Assembly: GCA_031290205.1 (NCBI GenBank)
Contig: JAITNZ010000114.1
Coordinates: 1 to 15,347 of the forward strand
Length of the DNA stretch: 15,347 bases
DNA from: Spirochaetaceae bacterium
Lineage (GTDB): Bacteria; Spirochaetota; Spirochaetia; Treponematales; Breznakiellaceae
Reading direction: 5' to 3'
Within the stretch, counting starts at the first letter, position 1; each line of letters starts with the position of its first letter. Position numbers and translations under genes: made by a program. Below the pieces are notes generated by a model. That model had not been told where the DNA came from and did not search any database. It saw only the letters and a list, made by a program, of their open reading frames with translations. Shown one piece after another: positions 6,874-13,810 of the stretch.

Positions 6874-8378
6874 TGCGTGTCATTATCGTAGGCGCGGGGA
6901 CGGTGGGAACGCAGCTTGCCCGCCATCTTACCCGCGAAAAAAATGAGGTGAGCCTAATCGAATCGAACGAGGAGCACGCCCGTCATGCGTCGAACAGGCT
7001 CGACTGTCTTGTCATCAACAATGAGGGCAACAGCCGTGCGGTGCTTGAGGAGGCGGGCATAGCACGAGCCGACGCGCTTATCTGCGTAACGAGTTCGGAC
7101 GAAATCAACATGATAATCTGCGGGATTGCCGCGGAATCGAACCCTGCGCTTATAAAAATCGCGCGAGTTAAGAATGATGATTATTTCAGCCTGAAACGTT
7201 CGGGCAGCTTTTCAAACATGAAGAACACCTTCACCCAAGACGCGAAACTGCTCGGTATTGACCATTTTGTTCACCCGAATATTGAGGCTTCACAGTCGGC
7301 GCTCAACGCCATCGACCATAATGCGGCGGGCGACATTCTTTCTTTTGCCGGCACGGATTATGAACTCGGCTCGATCGAGGTTGCGCGGGAGAGCCCCTTC
7401 GATGGTTTAGCCTTAAAAGACTATCGCACGCTTGTGCCGGGGAATACGTTAGTTACGCTTGTTGAACGTGAGGATGAGTGTATTCTTCCTTCCGGTTCGA
7501 CGGTGCTGAAAAGCGGCGACAGGGTTTTTATTCTGGCGCAGGAAGAGGATATGGATAAACTCTTCGAGATGGGAAATAAAACTGAACGCCCTTTTCATAC
7601 TAAAGGCGAGGGCAGAACCCGCCTGAGGCGGAAAGAAAAAGTGATGCGGAAGATTGGCATTGTCGGGGGAGGGCAGTTGGGCGCCCTGATTGCCGACGGT
7701 TTATTTTCGCGCGGTGCGGAGGAGCAAAGCGAAAAATCAAAATCACTGCTGTCGGTATTCAAGGGCTTTATTAAAAAAAACAACCGGAAGATTTTTATTA
7801 TCGAACAGGACTATGCGCTTTGCAAAGAATTATCCGCACAATTCCCCCATGCGGTTGTGTTAAACGAAGATATTAGCGATGAGAATTTTGTTGTCGAGGA
7901 ACAACTTAACGATCTGGATTTAATTGTTACGGCAACGGGGAATCAGGAATTAAATATTATTACCGCGCTCTACTTAAAATCACGGGGGGTTAAGCGAGCT
8001 ATCGTGATGGTTGCTAACGACGGCTATGCGCGTATAGCGAAGCGGCTTGGTATCGATGTTGTTATCCCCGTAAAATCGGTTATCGTCGATTCCATATTAA
8101 GCAATTTGATGAGCGGCGGCGTCCGGGGCATCCACCGTCTGGGGAACGGCGCTATCTCGATTTTTGAAATCGAGATAGATGCCGCCTCACCACTTGCCGA
8201 AAAACCAATCACTGCATTTCATATTAGCGAGGGCGCGCTGTTGATGCTTGTCGAGCGGGGGAAATCAGCGTTTATTCCTCACGGTGATTATATTTTTAGC
8301 TCAGGCGATAAAATTGTTATCATCACCAAGAAAGACAGCGAAAAAGAAATGGAAAAATATTTCGGAGTCCGCCTGTAG
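6873..8378 (+). CDS. trkA: Trk K+ uptake regulator TrkA (two RCK domains)
   Basis: TrkA is the cytoplasmic nucleotide-binding ring that gates the TrkH K+ channel. The product has 501 residues, somewhat long for the family. RCK1 begins with G-A-G-T-V-G (7-12) and the acidic strand end L-I-E-S (28-31), and its regulatory TrkA_C part covers about 155-230. RCK2 begins with I-V-G-G-G-Q-L-G (263-270); a second TrkA_C part covers about 435-498. Two features are odd. Residues 238-253, in the linker between the halves, are encoded by a copy of a 46-nt intergenic repeat. RCK2 also carries about 25 extra residues (281-306) after its first helix. The ATG at 6873 was chosen since it opens directly with M-R-V-I-I-V-G-A-G; an in-frame upstream extension is only translated repeat. 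The TAG stop abuts the trkH ATG. Confidence 0.92.
   Translation: MRVIIVGAGTVGTQLARHLTREKNEVSLIESNEEHARHASNRLDCLVINNEGNSRAVLEEAGIARADALICVTSSDEINMIICGIAAESNPALIKIARVKNDDYFSLKRSGSFSNMKNTFTQDAKLLGIDHFVHPNIEASQSALNAIDHNAAGDILSFAGTDYELGSIEVARESPFDGLALKDYRTLVPGNTLVTLVEREDECILPSGSTVLKSGDRVFILAQEEDMDKLFEMGNKTERPFHTKGEGRTRLRRKEKVMRKIGIVGGGQLGALIADGLFSRGAEEQSEKSKSLLSVFKGFIKKNNRKIFIIEQDYALCKELSAQFPHAVVLNEDISDENFVVEEQLNDLDLIVTATGNQELNIITALYLKSRGVKRAIVMVANDGYARIAKRLGIDVVIPVKSVIVDSILSNLMSGGVRGIHRLGNGAISIFEIEIDAASPLAEKPITAFHISEGALLMLVERGKSAFIPHGDYIFSSGDKIVIITKKDSEKEMEKYFGVRL
7585..7630 (+). repeat. 46-nt repeat inside the trkA coding sequence
   Basis: Positions 7585-7630 align without gaps to the intergenic 14525-14570 at 40 of 46 bases, with the first 17 identical (AACGCCCTTTTCATACT). 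The repeat is in frame and encodes trkA residues E238 to R253, between the last strand of RCK1 and the first strand of RCK2. The intergenic copy is also free of stop codons when read in the corresponding frame. Confidence 0.8.
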
Positions 8379-9824
8379 ATGCGTTTTGTAAAATTACTTC
8401 GTATACCCCTCTTTACCCTCTCCTTTGTCTTTCCGACGATGCTCATTTCGCTTATCATGGCAATCGCGCTCGATGAAAAACGTATGATCGCGGCTTTCGC
8501 GCTCCCAATGCTTGCCGCGCTCTTGCTGTGTCCGCCGGTCCTCATTTCAATTAAAAAAGACCCACTGCAATTATATGCCCGCGATGGTTTTTTTGTCGTA
8601 AGTTTAAGCTGGATACTCATCAGCCTTTGGGGCGCTTTACCATACTTGCTTGCGGGCGCCGGAATAAGCTGGACCGATGCCGTCTTTGAAAGCTCCTGTA
8701 GTTTTGCGACAACGGGCGCCACAACGTTGGCAGACATCGAGGCGCTGCCTTATTCATTACTCTTTTGGAGGAGCATTAGCCACTGGACGGGCGGCATGGG
8801 GATTATCCTTTTAACCGTTGCGCTGTTGCCGCTACTCGGTGTCGGCGGGTTTCAGCTTATCAAGGCGGAGGCGCCGGGACCGGAAAAAGAAAAAATAACG
8901 CCAAAAATTACCGTCACCGCAAAGGTGCTCTGGGCGCTTTATGCTGTCCTCACCTTCATCGTGTTTATATTGTATTTGATTGGTGGGATGAGTGTGTTTG
9001 ATGCGGTATGCCATGCGTTTACCACGCTTGCCACTGGAGGCGTCTCTACAAAAAACGCCGGTATTGCGTATTACGACTCCGCATATATTGATACGGTAGC
9101 AACGGTCTTCATGCTGCTTGCCGGTATCAACTTTAATCTCTACTATAGAATGCTGAGGGGAAAATTCCGCGAGGCAATCGATAATACCGAATTACGCGTC
9201 TACATCGCCCTCTTTGTGATTGCCTCGCTCGTTATCGCGTTTGATATATCGCATCACTATGATTCATGGGGAACATCATTGCGTTTTGCCGCGTTTCAAA
9301 CAGCATCATTTATAACAACAGCGGGCATCGCCATAACAAGCTATGATAGCTGGCCAGCACTTTCGCAAACGATACTTTTTATACTGATGTTCCTCGGCGG
9401 TTGTTCGGGGTCTACGGCGGGCGGGATAAAAATTGTTAGGTATGCGGTTCTCTATAAACAGGCAGGCAACGAATTCCGCCGCATGATATATCCGCGCGGT
9501 GTATTCAGCATCAAGTTAAATAACAGGATGGGGCGTAAAGACCTTATCTATGGAGTCGCCGCTTTTATGTTTTTATACTTCATCCTCATCGCGCTTACTA
9601 CCCTTGCAACAGCCGCCTCCGGTTTTGATGTCCTTACCTCGCTTTCAGCTTCGCTTTCCGTCCTGGGGAATGTCGGCACAGGTTTCGGCGCAATCGGACC
9701 GGGAAACAATTATGCGTTCTTTCCCGCTCATATAAAATGGCTCTACTCATTCTTGATGATAACAGGACGCCTCGAACTATGGACGATACTAGTACTCTTT
9801 CAACGTGAATACTGGAGTAGCTAA
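8379..9824 (+). CDS. trkH: Trk K+ uptake channel subunit TrkH
   Basis: TrkH is the inner-membrane K+-conducting subunit, working with TrkA. The 481-residue product has the usual length and many hydrophobic segments. The four pore-loop filter regions are visible: T-T-G-A-T (111-115), A-T-G-G-V-S-T (218-224), T-T-A-G-I (313-317) and G-N-V-G-T-G-F-G (430-437). The third repeat carries the gating-loop sequence G-G-C-S-G-S-T-A-G-G-I-K (340-351). The typical end M-I-T-G-R-L-E-L-W-T-I-L follows at 460-471. The start codon abuts the trkA stop with no gap; GGAG at 8364-8367 is the likely ribosome-binding site. The pair therefore makes a complete TrkAH system, translationally coupled. No TrkE/SapD-type ATPase is present here. 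Confidence 0.95.
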   Translation: MRFVKLLRIPLFTLSFVFPTMLISLIMAIALDEKRMIAAFALPMLAALLLCPPVLISIKKDPLQLYARDGFFVVSLSWILISLWGALPYLLAGAGISWTDAVFESSCSFATTGATTLADIEALPYSLLFWRSISHWTGGMGIILLTVALLPLLGVGGFQLIKAEAPGPEKEKITPKITVTAKVLWALYAVLTFIVFILYLIGGMSVFDAVCHAFTTLATGGVSTKNAGIAYYDSAYIDTVATVFMLLAGINFNLYYRMLRGKFREAIDNTELRVYIALFVIASLVIAFDISHHYDSWGTSLRFAAFQTASFITTAGIAITSYDSWPALSQTILFILMFLGGCSGSTAGGIKIVRYAVLYKQAGNEFRRMIYPRGVFSIKLNNRMGRKDLIYGVAAFMFLYFILIALTTLATAASGFDVLTSLSASLSVLGNVGTGFGAIGPGNNYAFFPAHIKWLYSFLMITGRLELWTILVLFQREYWSS

Positions 9825-9899
9825 TACCACCGCCTTCGGTCTCGAAGCGCCCATGCCATACTAAAACGCGCGGCAAGGAGCATGGCAACGAACGCCGGC

Positions 9900-9915
9900 G
9901 CATAAGCGCTTATGC
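9900..9915. promoter_or_regulatory. Perfect 16-bp palindrome upstream of the restriction-modification promoter
   Basis: GCATAAGCGCTTATGC is a perfect 16-bp palindrome ending 25 nt before the -35 of the methyltransferase promoter. It could be an operator or a hairpin after trkH; no T-run follows. The rest of 9825-9940 shows no gene. Confidence 0.4.
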
Positions 9916-9940
9916 CGTGCACCTGAACATTTTGACGCAC

Positions 9941-9969
9941 TTGACCTTTTGCCTGAAAGCGTCTATAAT
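9941..9969 (+). promoter_or_regulatory. Near-consensus sigma-70 promoter of the restriction-modification operon
   Basis: TTGACC (9941-9946, 5 of 6), a 17-nt spacer and a perfect TATAAT (9964-9969). The predicted start is near 9976, with AGGAGG at 9985-9990 just before the ATG at 9997. A second TTGACG (9932-9937) lies directly upstream. This is the strongest promoter in the window and makes the module independent of trkAH. Confidence 0.75.
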
Positions 9970-9996
9970 AGGATTAAGGTAGACAGGAGGCTTTGT

Positions 9997-10992
9997 ATGG
10001 CAAGGAGTATTCTCAATAAGGCAAGAAAAGAAAAAGCTGATGAATTCTATACCCGACTTTCTGATATTGAGAGAGAACTGATACATTACAGAGAGTATTT
10101 TAAGGGGAAAACCATCCTCTGCAACTGCGATGATCCGCGGGTAAGCAAATTTTTCTATTTTTTTTACGCGAGTTTCCACACTCTCGGCTTGAAACGGCTC
10201 ATCACTACCTGTTATAAAAACCTCAACCCCGATTTGTTCAGTCAGAACCTCGACGAACAGGCGGTCTATTGTATTTATGACGGCACAGACCGAGCCAATG
10301 ATAAATACACGGACTATGGCACGTTTATGAAACAAAACGAATGGGGAGTTTTGAAAGGGGACGGCGATTTCCGCTCCCCTGAATGTATCGAACTGTTAAA
10401 ACAGGCTGATATTGTCTGTTCCAACCCGCCGTTTTCTCTTTTACGTGAATATGTGGCGCAGCTAATAAAATATGAAAAAGAATTTTTAATAATTGGAAAC
10501 CAAAATGCCATTACCTACAAAGATATTTTCATCTTTATCAAAGAGAACAAATTATGGCTTGGTATAAACCCGTCAGGGATGTGTTTTAATGTTCCTGAAG
10601 GTTATACAAAGACAGCAAAAATTGTAGATGGCGTGGTAATGGGCTGGATAGGCAGCGCCTGCTGGTTTACCAACCTTAATCATAAGAAACGCAATGAATA
10701 TTTGACTCTATACGAAAACTACAATCAAAAAAAATTTCCAAAATATGACAATTTTGACGCAATAGAAGTATGTAAAGTTTCTGAAATACCAAAGGATTAT
10801 GGTGGCATTATGGGCGTTCCCATAACGTTTTTGGACAAATACAACCCTGAACAATTTGAAATTATTGGCGTTACCAATCATGGTGATATGCTTGGTATCC
10901 CTTTTACAAATAATTGTTTTGCGGAAGTAAAAGGTGAAAGAAAATATGTCCGAATTTTAATAAAGACAAAAAGGAAACAAAATGACAATTGA
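9997..10992 (+). CDS. EcoRI-family adenine-specific DNA methyltransferase
   Basis: The 331-residue product resembles the EcoRI methylase family (Pfam EcoRI_methylase), which transfers a methyl group from SAM to adenine N6 in DNA; M.EcoRI is of similar length. Family hallmarks are N-K-A-R-K-E-K-A-D-E-F-Y-T (7-19), L-S-D-I-E-R-E-L (21-28), K-T-I-L-C-N-C-D-D-P (38-47) and catalytic motif IV N-P-P-F (143-146). L-I-I-G-N-Q-N-A-I-T-Y-K (154-165) follows. The ATG at 9997 has AGGAGG 6 nt upstream. The gene is A+T-richer than the flanking trkH and nifS, which suggests acquisition. It overlaps the next gene by 11 nt and would protect host DNA from that gene's nuclease. The target site cannot be read from the sequence; GAATTC is not assumed. 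Confidence 0.88.
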   Translation: MARSILNKARKEKADEFYTRLSDIERELIHYREYFKGKTILCNCDDPRVSKFFYFFYASFHTLGLKRLITTCYKNLNPDLFSQNLDEQAVYCIYDGTDRANDKYTDYGTFMKQNEWGVLKGDGDFRSPECIELLKQADIVCSNPPFSLLREYVAQLIKYEKEFLIIGNQNAITYKDIFIFIKENKLWLGINPSGMCFNVPEGYTKTAKIVDGVVMGWIGSACWFTNLNHKKRNEYLTLYENYNQKKFPKYDNFDAIEVCKVSEIPKDYGGIMGVPITFLDKYNPEQFEIIGVTNHGDMLGIPFTNNCFAEVKGERKYVRILIKTKRKQNDN

Positions 10993-12061
10993 ACTGCACG
11001 AAATTTTGATAAAAGACCTTGTTAAAGGTTATGTTGATAATGACGAAGAAGGCGTTTACGGATACGGCGGCAAACTCAATATCCGCCCGAAATACCAACG
11101 GGAGTTTATTTACAAGGACAAGCAGCGGGATGCCGTTATTGATAGTGTCCGCCAAAATTTTCCTCTCAATGTTATGTATTGGATGAGAAAGGGTGGCTGT
11201 TACGAAATCCTTGACGGGCAACAGCGGACCGTTTCGATATGTCAATATGTATCCAACCGATATAGCATAAACGACTTTTATTGGCATAATTTAACCGATG
11301 ATCAGCAGGAACAAATTTTAAACTACAAATTGATGGTATATTTTTGCGAAGGGACAGACAGTGAAATATTGAAGTGGTTTGAAATCATCAATTTTGCCGG
11401 TGAAACGTTAACCAAGCAGGAATTACGTAACGCCATTTACACCGGAACATGGCTAACTGATGCAAAACATATTTTTAGTAAAACAAACTGTGTCGCATAT
11501 CTCCTCGCCAAGGATTATATAAACGGTTCACCGCTCCGACAGGATTTTTTGGAAACCGCCCTTTACTGGATCAGCGCAGGAAAAATCGAAGCGTATATGT
11601 CAAAAAATCAGCACGAGCCTAACGCGAATGAACTATGGCTGTATTTCCAGAATGTCATCAACTGGGTAAAAGTCATTTTCTGCGAATACCGCAAAGAAAT
11701 GAAAGGCATTGCCTGGGGGGAACTGTACAATGCCTTTGGAAAAGAAAAGTTTAATTCCTCTGAAATGGAAAAAGAAATTAAACGCCTGATGATGGACGAT
11801 GATGTTACCAAAAAATCCGGTATATATCCTTATCTGCTTACCAAAGACGAAAAATATTTAAATATACGAGCATTTACCGATAGTCAAAAACGGGCGGTTT
11901 ATGAAAAACAGAATGGCATTTGCCCTCAATGTAAAGAACATTTCGTTATAAACGAAATGGAAGGGGACCACATAACGCCGTGGTCAGAAGGCGGTAAAAC
12001 ACAGGCAGACAATTTGCAAATGCTCTGCAAAAATTGCAACCGGAGAAAAGGACAAGGCTGA
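10982..12061 (+). CDS. DUF262-HNH endonuclease, likely restriction partner
   Basis: The 359-residue product has an N-terminal DUF262 (GmrSD N-like, ParB/sulfiredoxin-type) domain and a C-terminal HNH nuclease. The DUF262 signatures are R-P-K-Y-Q-R (35-40) and L-D-G-Q-Q-R-T (77-83), the presumed nucleotide-binding motif. F-E-I-I-N-F-A-G-E-T-L-T-K-Q-E-L-R (133-149) is also typical. After a helical middle part, the HNH domain has C-P-Q-C (314-317), D-H-I-T-P-W-S-E-G-G (329-338), N344 and C-K-N-C (349-352): a complete zinc-ribbon HNH with its catalytic histidine. It is a canonical HNH rather than the DUF1524 form of GmrD. The ATG at 10982 overlaps the methyltransferase end by 11 nt, with AAGGAA at 10971-10976. 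The last two codons and the stop lie in a 36-nt repeat. A restriction role is inference from the neighbour. Confidence 0.85.
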   Translation: MTIELHEILIKDLVKGYVDNDEEGVYGYGGKLNIRPKYQREFIYKDKQRDAVIDSVRQNFPLNVMYWMRKGGCYEILDGQQRTVSICQYVSNRYSINDFYWHNLTDDQQEQILNYKLMVYFCEGTDSEILKWFEIINFAGETLTKQELRNAIYTGTWLTDAKHIFSKTNCVAYLLAKDYINGSPLRQDFLETALYWISAGKIEAYMSKNQHEPNANELWLYFQNVINWVKVIFCEYRKEMKGIAWGELYNAFGKEKFNSSEMEKEIKRLMMDDDVTKKSGIYPYLLTKDEKYLNIRAFTDSQKRAVYEKQNGICPQCKEHFVINEMEGDHITPWSEGGKTQADNLQMLCKNCNRRKGQG

Positions 12062-12088
12062 AAGCGCCTCATGCACTGCCTGTGGCGG
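12053..12088 (+). repeat. 36-nt direct repeat, copy 2 (across the HNH stop codon)
   Basis: Matches 6642-6677 at 34 of 36 bases. The first nine bases (CAAGGCTGA) supply the last two codons and the stop of the HNH gene. The hairpin of copy 1 is weakened here (GCGCCTCATGCAC). The edge of the A+T-rich restriction module falls at this repeat. Confidence 0.75.
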
Positions 12089-12195
12089 CGCTCGTCATAT
12101 TCAAATATCAGCTCGCCGTTGCCCAGTCGAACCAGTCGCAGCTTGTCACAACGCCGCCCGTCCGAGAGAAGATTGCCGAGCTCGCTTGAGCGCAT
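12089..12195 (-). pseudogene. Possible gene remnant ending at the repeat
   Basis: On the minus strand an open stretch starts at ATG 12195-12193 and reads about 36 protein-like codons, including E-L-G-N-L-L-S-D-G-R-R and L-R-L-V-R-L-G-N-G-E-L-I-F-E-Y-D-E, before entering the 36-nt repeat. A GGAG lies 11 nt upstream of the ATG. Beyond the repeat the frame continues only as antisense of the HNH gene. I do not recognise the family. It may be the 5' end of a gene cut off by arrival of the restriction module, or chance. Confidence 0.25.
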
Positions 12196-12243
12196 TGTTA
12201 TTTCAGCTCCCCCCATCATTCATCATCCATCCCTCAAAAACTC

Positions 12244-12257
12244 CAAACCCCAAACCC
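12244..12257. repeat. Two CAAACCC heptads in a C-rich patch upstream of nifS
   Basis: CAAACCC occurs twice in tandem (12244-12250, 12251-12257), inside a C-rich stretch covering about 12208-12270. On the minus strand these read GGGTTTG, the same GGGTNNR heptad form as the array between nifS and nifU. It looks like a degraded single arm of that family. Confidence 0.45.
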
Positions 12258-12302
12258 ATCGTCCCTAACCTTACAGTTTTACTAGGAATTAAATTTAAAA
12301 AA

Positions 12303-12311
12303 TGGTATATT
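12303..12311 (+). promoter_or_regulatory. Possible extended -10 promoter of nifS
   Basis: TGG followed by TATATT (12306-12311) forms an extended -10 element; no clear -35 is seen. The predicted start is near 12318, giving a leader of about 65 nt that contains the 12338-12355 hairpin. No IscR-type operator was recognised. Confidence 0.3.
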
Positions 12312-12337
12312 CAATTTGAAACGCTGAGGCGACGAAA

Positions 12338-12355
12338 TGCCCTTTTCAAAGGGCA
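12338..12355 (+). promoter_or_regulatory. Hairpin in the nifS leader
   Basis: TGCCCTTT (12338-12345) and AAAGGGCA (12348-12355) are perfectly complementary, so a stem of 7-8 bp with a tiny loop ends 27 nt before the nifS start. No T-run follows. It may influence nifS leader stability or translation; this is inference. Confidence 0.4.
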
Positions 12356-12382
12356 CCCTAAGGCGGAATGGAGATAGATGAT

Positions 12383-13573
12383 ATGGCAGAAAAACGCATA
12401 TATTTGGATTATAACGCCACGACACCCCTTAAACCGGAGGTGCGGGACGAAATTATCGCTGATTTGCAGATTTACGGGAATGCGTCGAGTATGCATACCG
12501 ACGGCAGAGAGGCGCGGGCGCGGGTCGAAGCGGCACGGCGCGCGGTGGCGGCGCTGATTGGATCCCCGGCAGGCGATATTATTTTTACTTCGGGCGGCTC
12601 GGAGTCGAATAATACGGTCTTTCAGACTTTTAGACGCGCCGCCTCCGATGCTCAGGGCGTCATGCTGAAAAGCGGGCGCACCGAGTTCATCACGACGGCA
12701 ATCGAGCATCCTTGCGTGCTGAACGCTGCCGGCTACCTCAAGTCGCTGGGCTTCCGCGTGACCTTCCTCCCCGTCGATGAGTTCGGGATGATCAAGATGG
12801 ACGCCTACAGAGCCGCCCTTAGCGAGAAGACGTTGCTTGTGTCGGTGATGTACGCAAACAACGAAATCGGCGCCATCGAGAATTTTAAAGAAATTGCCCG
12901 CCTTGCCAAGGAGAGGGGCGCTTTCGTCCATACGGACGCGACGCAGGCAGTCGGGAAGATTCCCGTCGATGTTACCGAGCTCGGCGCCGATTACCTAACG
13001 ATGTCGGCGCACAAGATATATGGACCGAAGGGTATCGGGGCGCTCTACCGGCGGCACGGGGCGCCGCTCTTCCCGCTGATTCACGGGGGGCATCAGGAGG
13101 AGGGCTTTCGCGCGGGCACCTACAACAATAGCGCCATCCTCGGGTTTGGCAAGGCGGCGGAGCTTGCAATGGCGAGCCTCCCCGACTACGGCAAAGCTAT
13201 GCGGGCGCTGCGAAACCGCCTGCGGGACGGGCTCCTCAGCCGAGTGCCGAATATCAAGGTGAACGGTCCGCCGGAAGACGAGCGCGTGCTGCCGAACACG
13301 CTGAATGTTTCGTTTCCCGGCGCGGAGGGTGAATCGATACTCCTTTCGCTTGACTTGAAGGGCATCGAGGCGTCGACGGGCTCCGCCTGCGCTTCGGGCA
13401 GCCTCGACCCGTCGCACGTGCTGATGGCAATCGGCGTCTGGCCCGAGCTCGCCCACGGCTCCATCCGCTTCAGCATGGGCTGGGGAAACAGCGCCGAAGA
13501 AATCGACTACGTGCTCGATGTGCTGCCCCCCATCATCGCACGCTTGCGGGCAATGTCGACGGTGTCGTACTGA
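12383..13573 (+). CDS. nifS: Cysteine desulfurase (NifS/IscS type)
   Basis: This PLP enzyme takes sulfur from L-cysteine and passes it as persulfide to the scaffold for Fe-S cluster assembly. The 396-residue product has the class V fold. It starts with I-Y-L-D-Y-N-A-T-T-P (6-15) and has E-H-P (108-110) with the PLP-stacking His109, H-T-D-A-T-Q-A-V-G (183-191) and S-A-H-K (208-211), where Lys211 binds PLP. The active Cys336 sits in S-T-G-S-A-C-A-S-G-S (331-340), the NifS/IscS (group I) type rather than SufS. The ATG at 12383 is preferred to the in-frame ATG at 12368 because GGAG (12370-12373) stands 9 nt before it. nifU follows after a 237-nt repeat-filled spacer, making a nifSU pair. The gene is clearly G+C-richer than the restriction module before it. 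Confidence 0.93.
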   Translation: MAEKRIYLDYNATTPLKPEVRDEIIADLQIYGNASSMHTDGREARARVEAARRAVAALIGSPAGDIIFTSGGSESNNTVFQTFRRAASDAQGVMLKSGRTEFITTAIEHPCVLNAAGYLKSLGFRVTFLPVDEFGMIKMDAYRAALSEKTLLVSVMYANNEIGAIENFKEIARLAKERGAFVHTDATQAVGKIPVDVTELGADYLTMSAHKIYGPKGIGALYRRHGAPLFPLIHGGHQEEGFRAGTYNNSAILGFGKAAELAMASLPDYGKAMRALRNRLRDGLLSRVPNIKVNGPPEDERVLPNTLNVSFPGAEGESILLSLDLKGIEASTGSACASGSLDPSHVLMAIGVWPELAHGSIRFSMGWGNSAEEIDYVLDVLPPIIARLRAMSTVSY

Positions 13574-13591
13574 GCGCGGCGATGAGAAAGC

Positions 13592-13731
13592 GGGGTATGG
13601 GGTTTAGGGTATGGGGTTTAGGGTATGGGGTTTAGGGGAAGATGTTACTTCAGAGTATTAGTTTATTTCATGCAATATTCTGATTTTTCAAATTGAAACC
13701 CCGACCCCCGACCCTCGACCCTATACCCCTG
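13592..13731. repeat. Heptad-repeat inverted array with G-quadruplex potential between nifS and nifU
   Basis: The left arm 13592-13638 holds three perfect copies of GGGTATGGGGTTTA (13593-13606, 13607-13620, 13621-13634) followed by GGGG. The right arm 13697-13731 is C-rich and, on the minus strand, reads heptads GGGTATA, GGGTCGA, GGGTCGG, GGGTCGG. Both arms are therefore GGGTNNR heptads facing each other across a 58-nt spacer. The left arm has eight G-runs of 3-4 bases separated by 3-4 bases, enough for two G-quadruplexes on the plus strand. It begins 18 nt after the nifS stop. Confidence 0.8.
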
Positions 13732-13760
13732 CTTCTCAATAGAGAGAACAGGGTAGGAAT

Positions 13761-13789
13761 TTGAAACGTTATAGTAACTTGAGTATATA
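13761..13789 (+). promoter_or_regulatory. Candidate nifU promoter
   Basis: TTGAAA (13761-13766, 5 of 6), a 17-nt spacer and TATATA (13784-13789). TATATT at 13786-13791 is an alternative -10. The start would lie near 13797, leaving a very short leader with TAGGAG at 13797-13802. This would let nifU be transcribed separately from nifS, downstream of the heptad array. Confidence 0.45.
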
Positions 13790-13810
13790 TTTTTAGTAGG
13801 AGAAAAAAAT

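Noticed and set aside
13592..13731. CRISPR array
   Set aside because: The repeat units are 7 or 14 bp, contiguous and without unique spacers; no cas gene is near.
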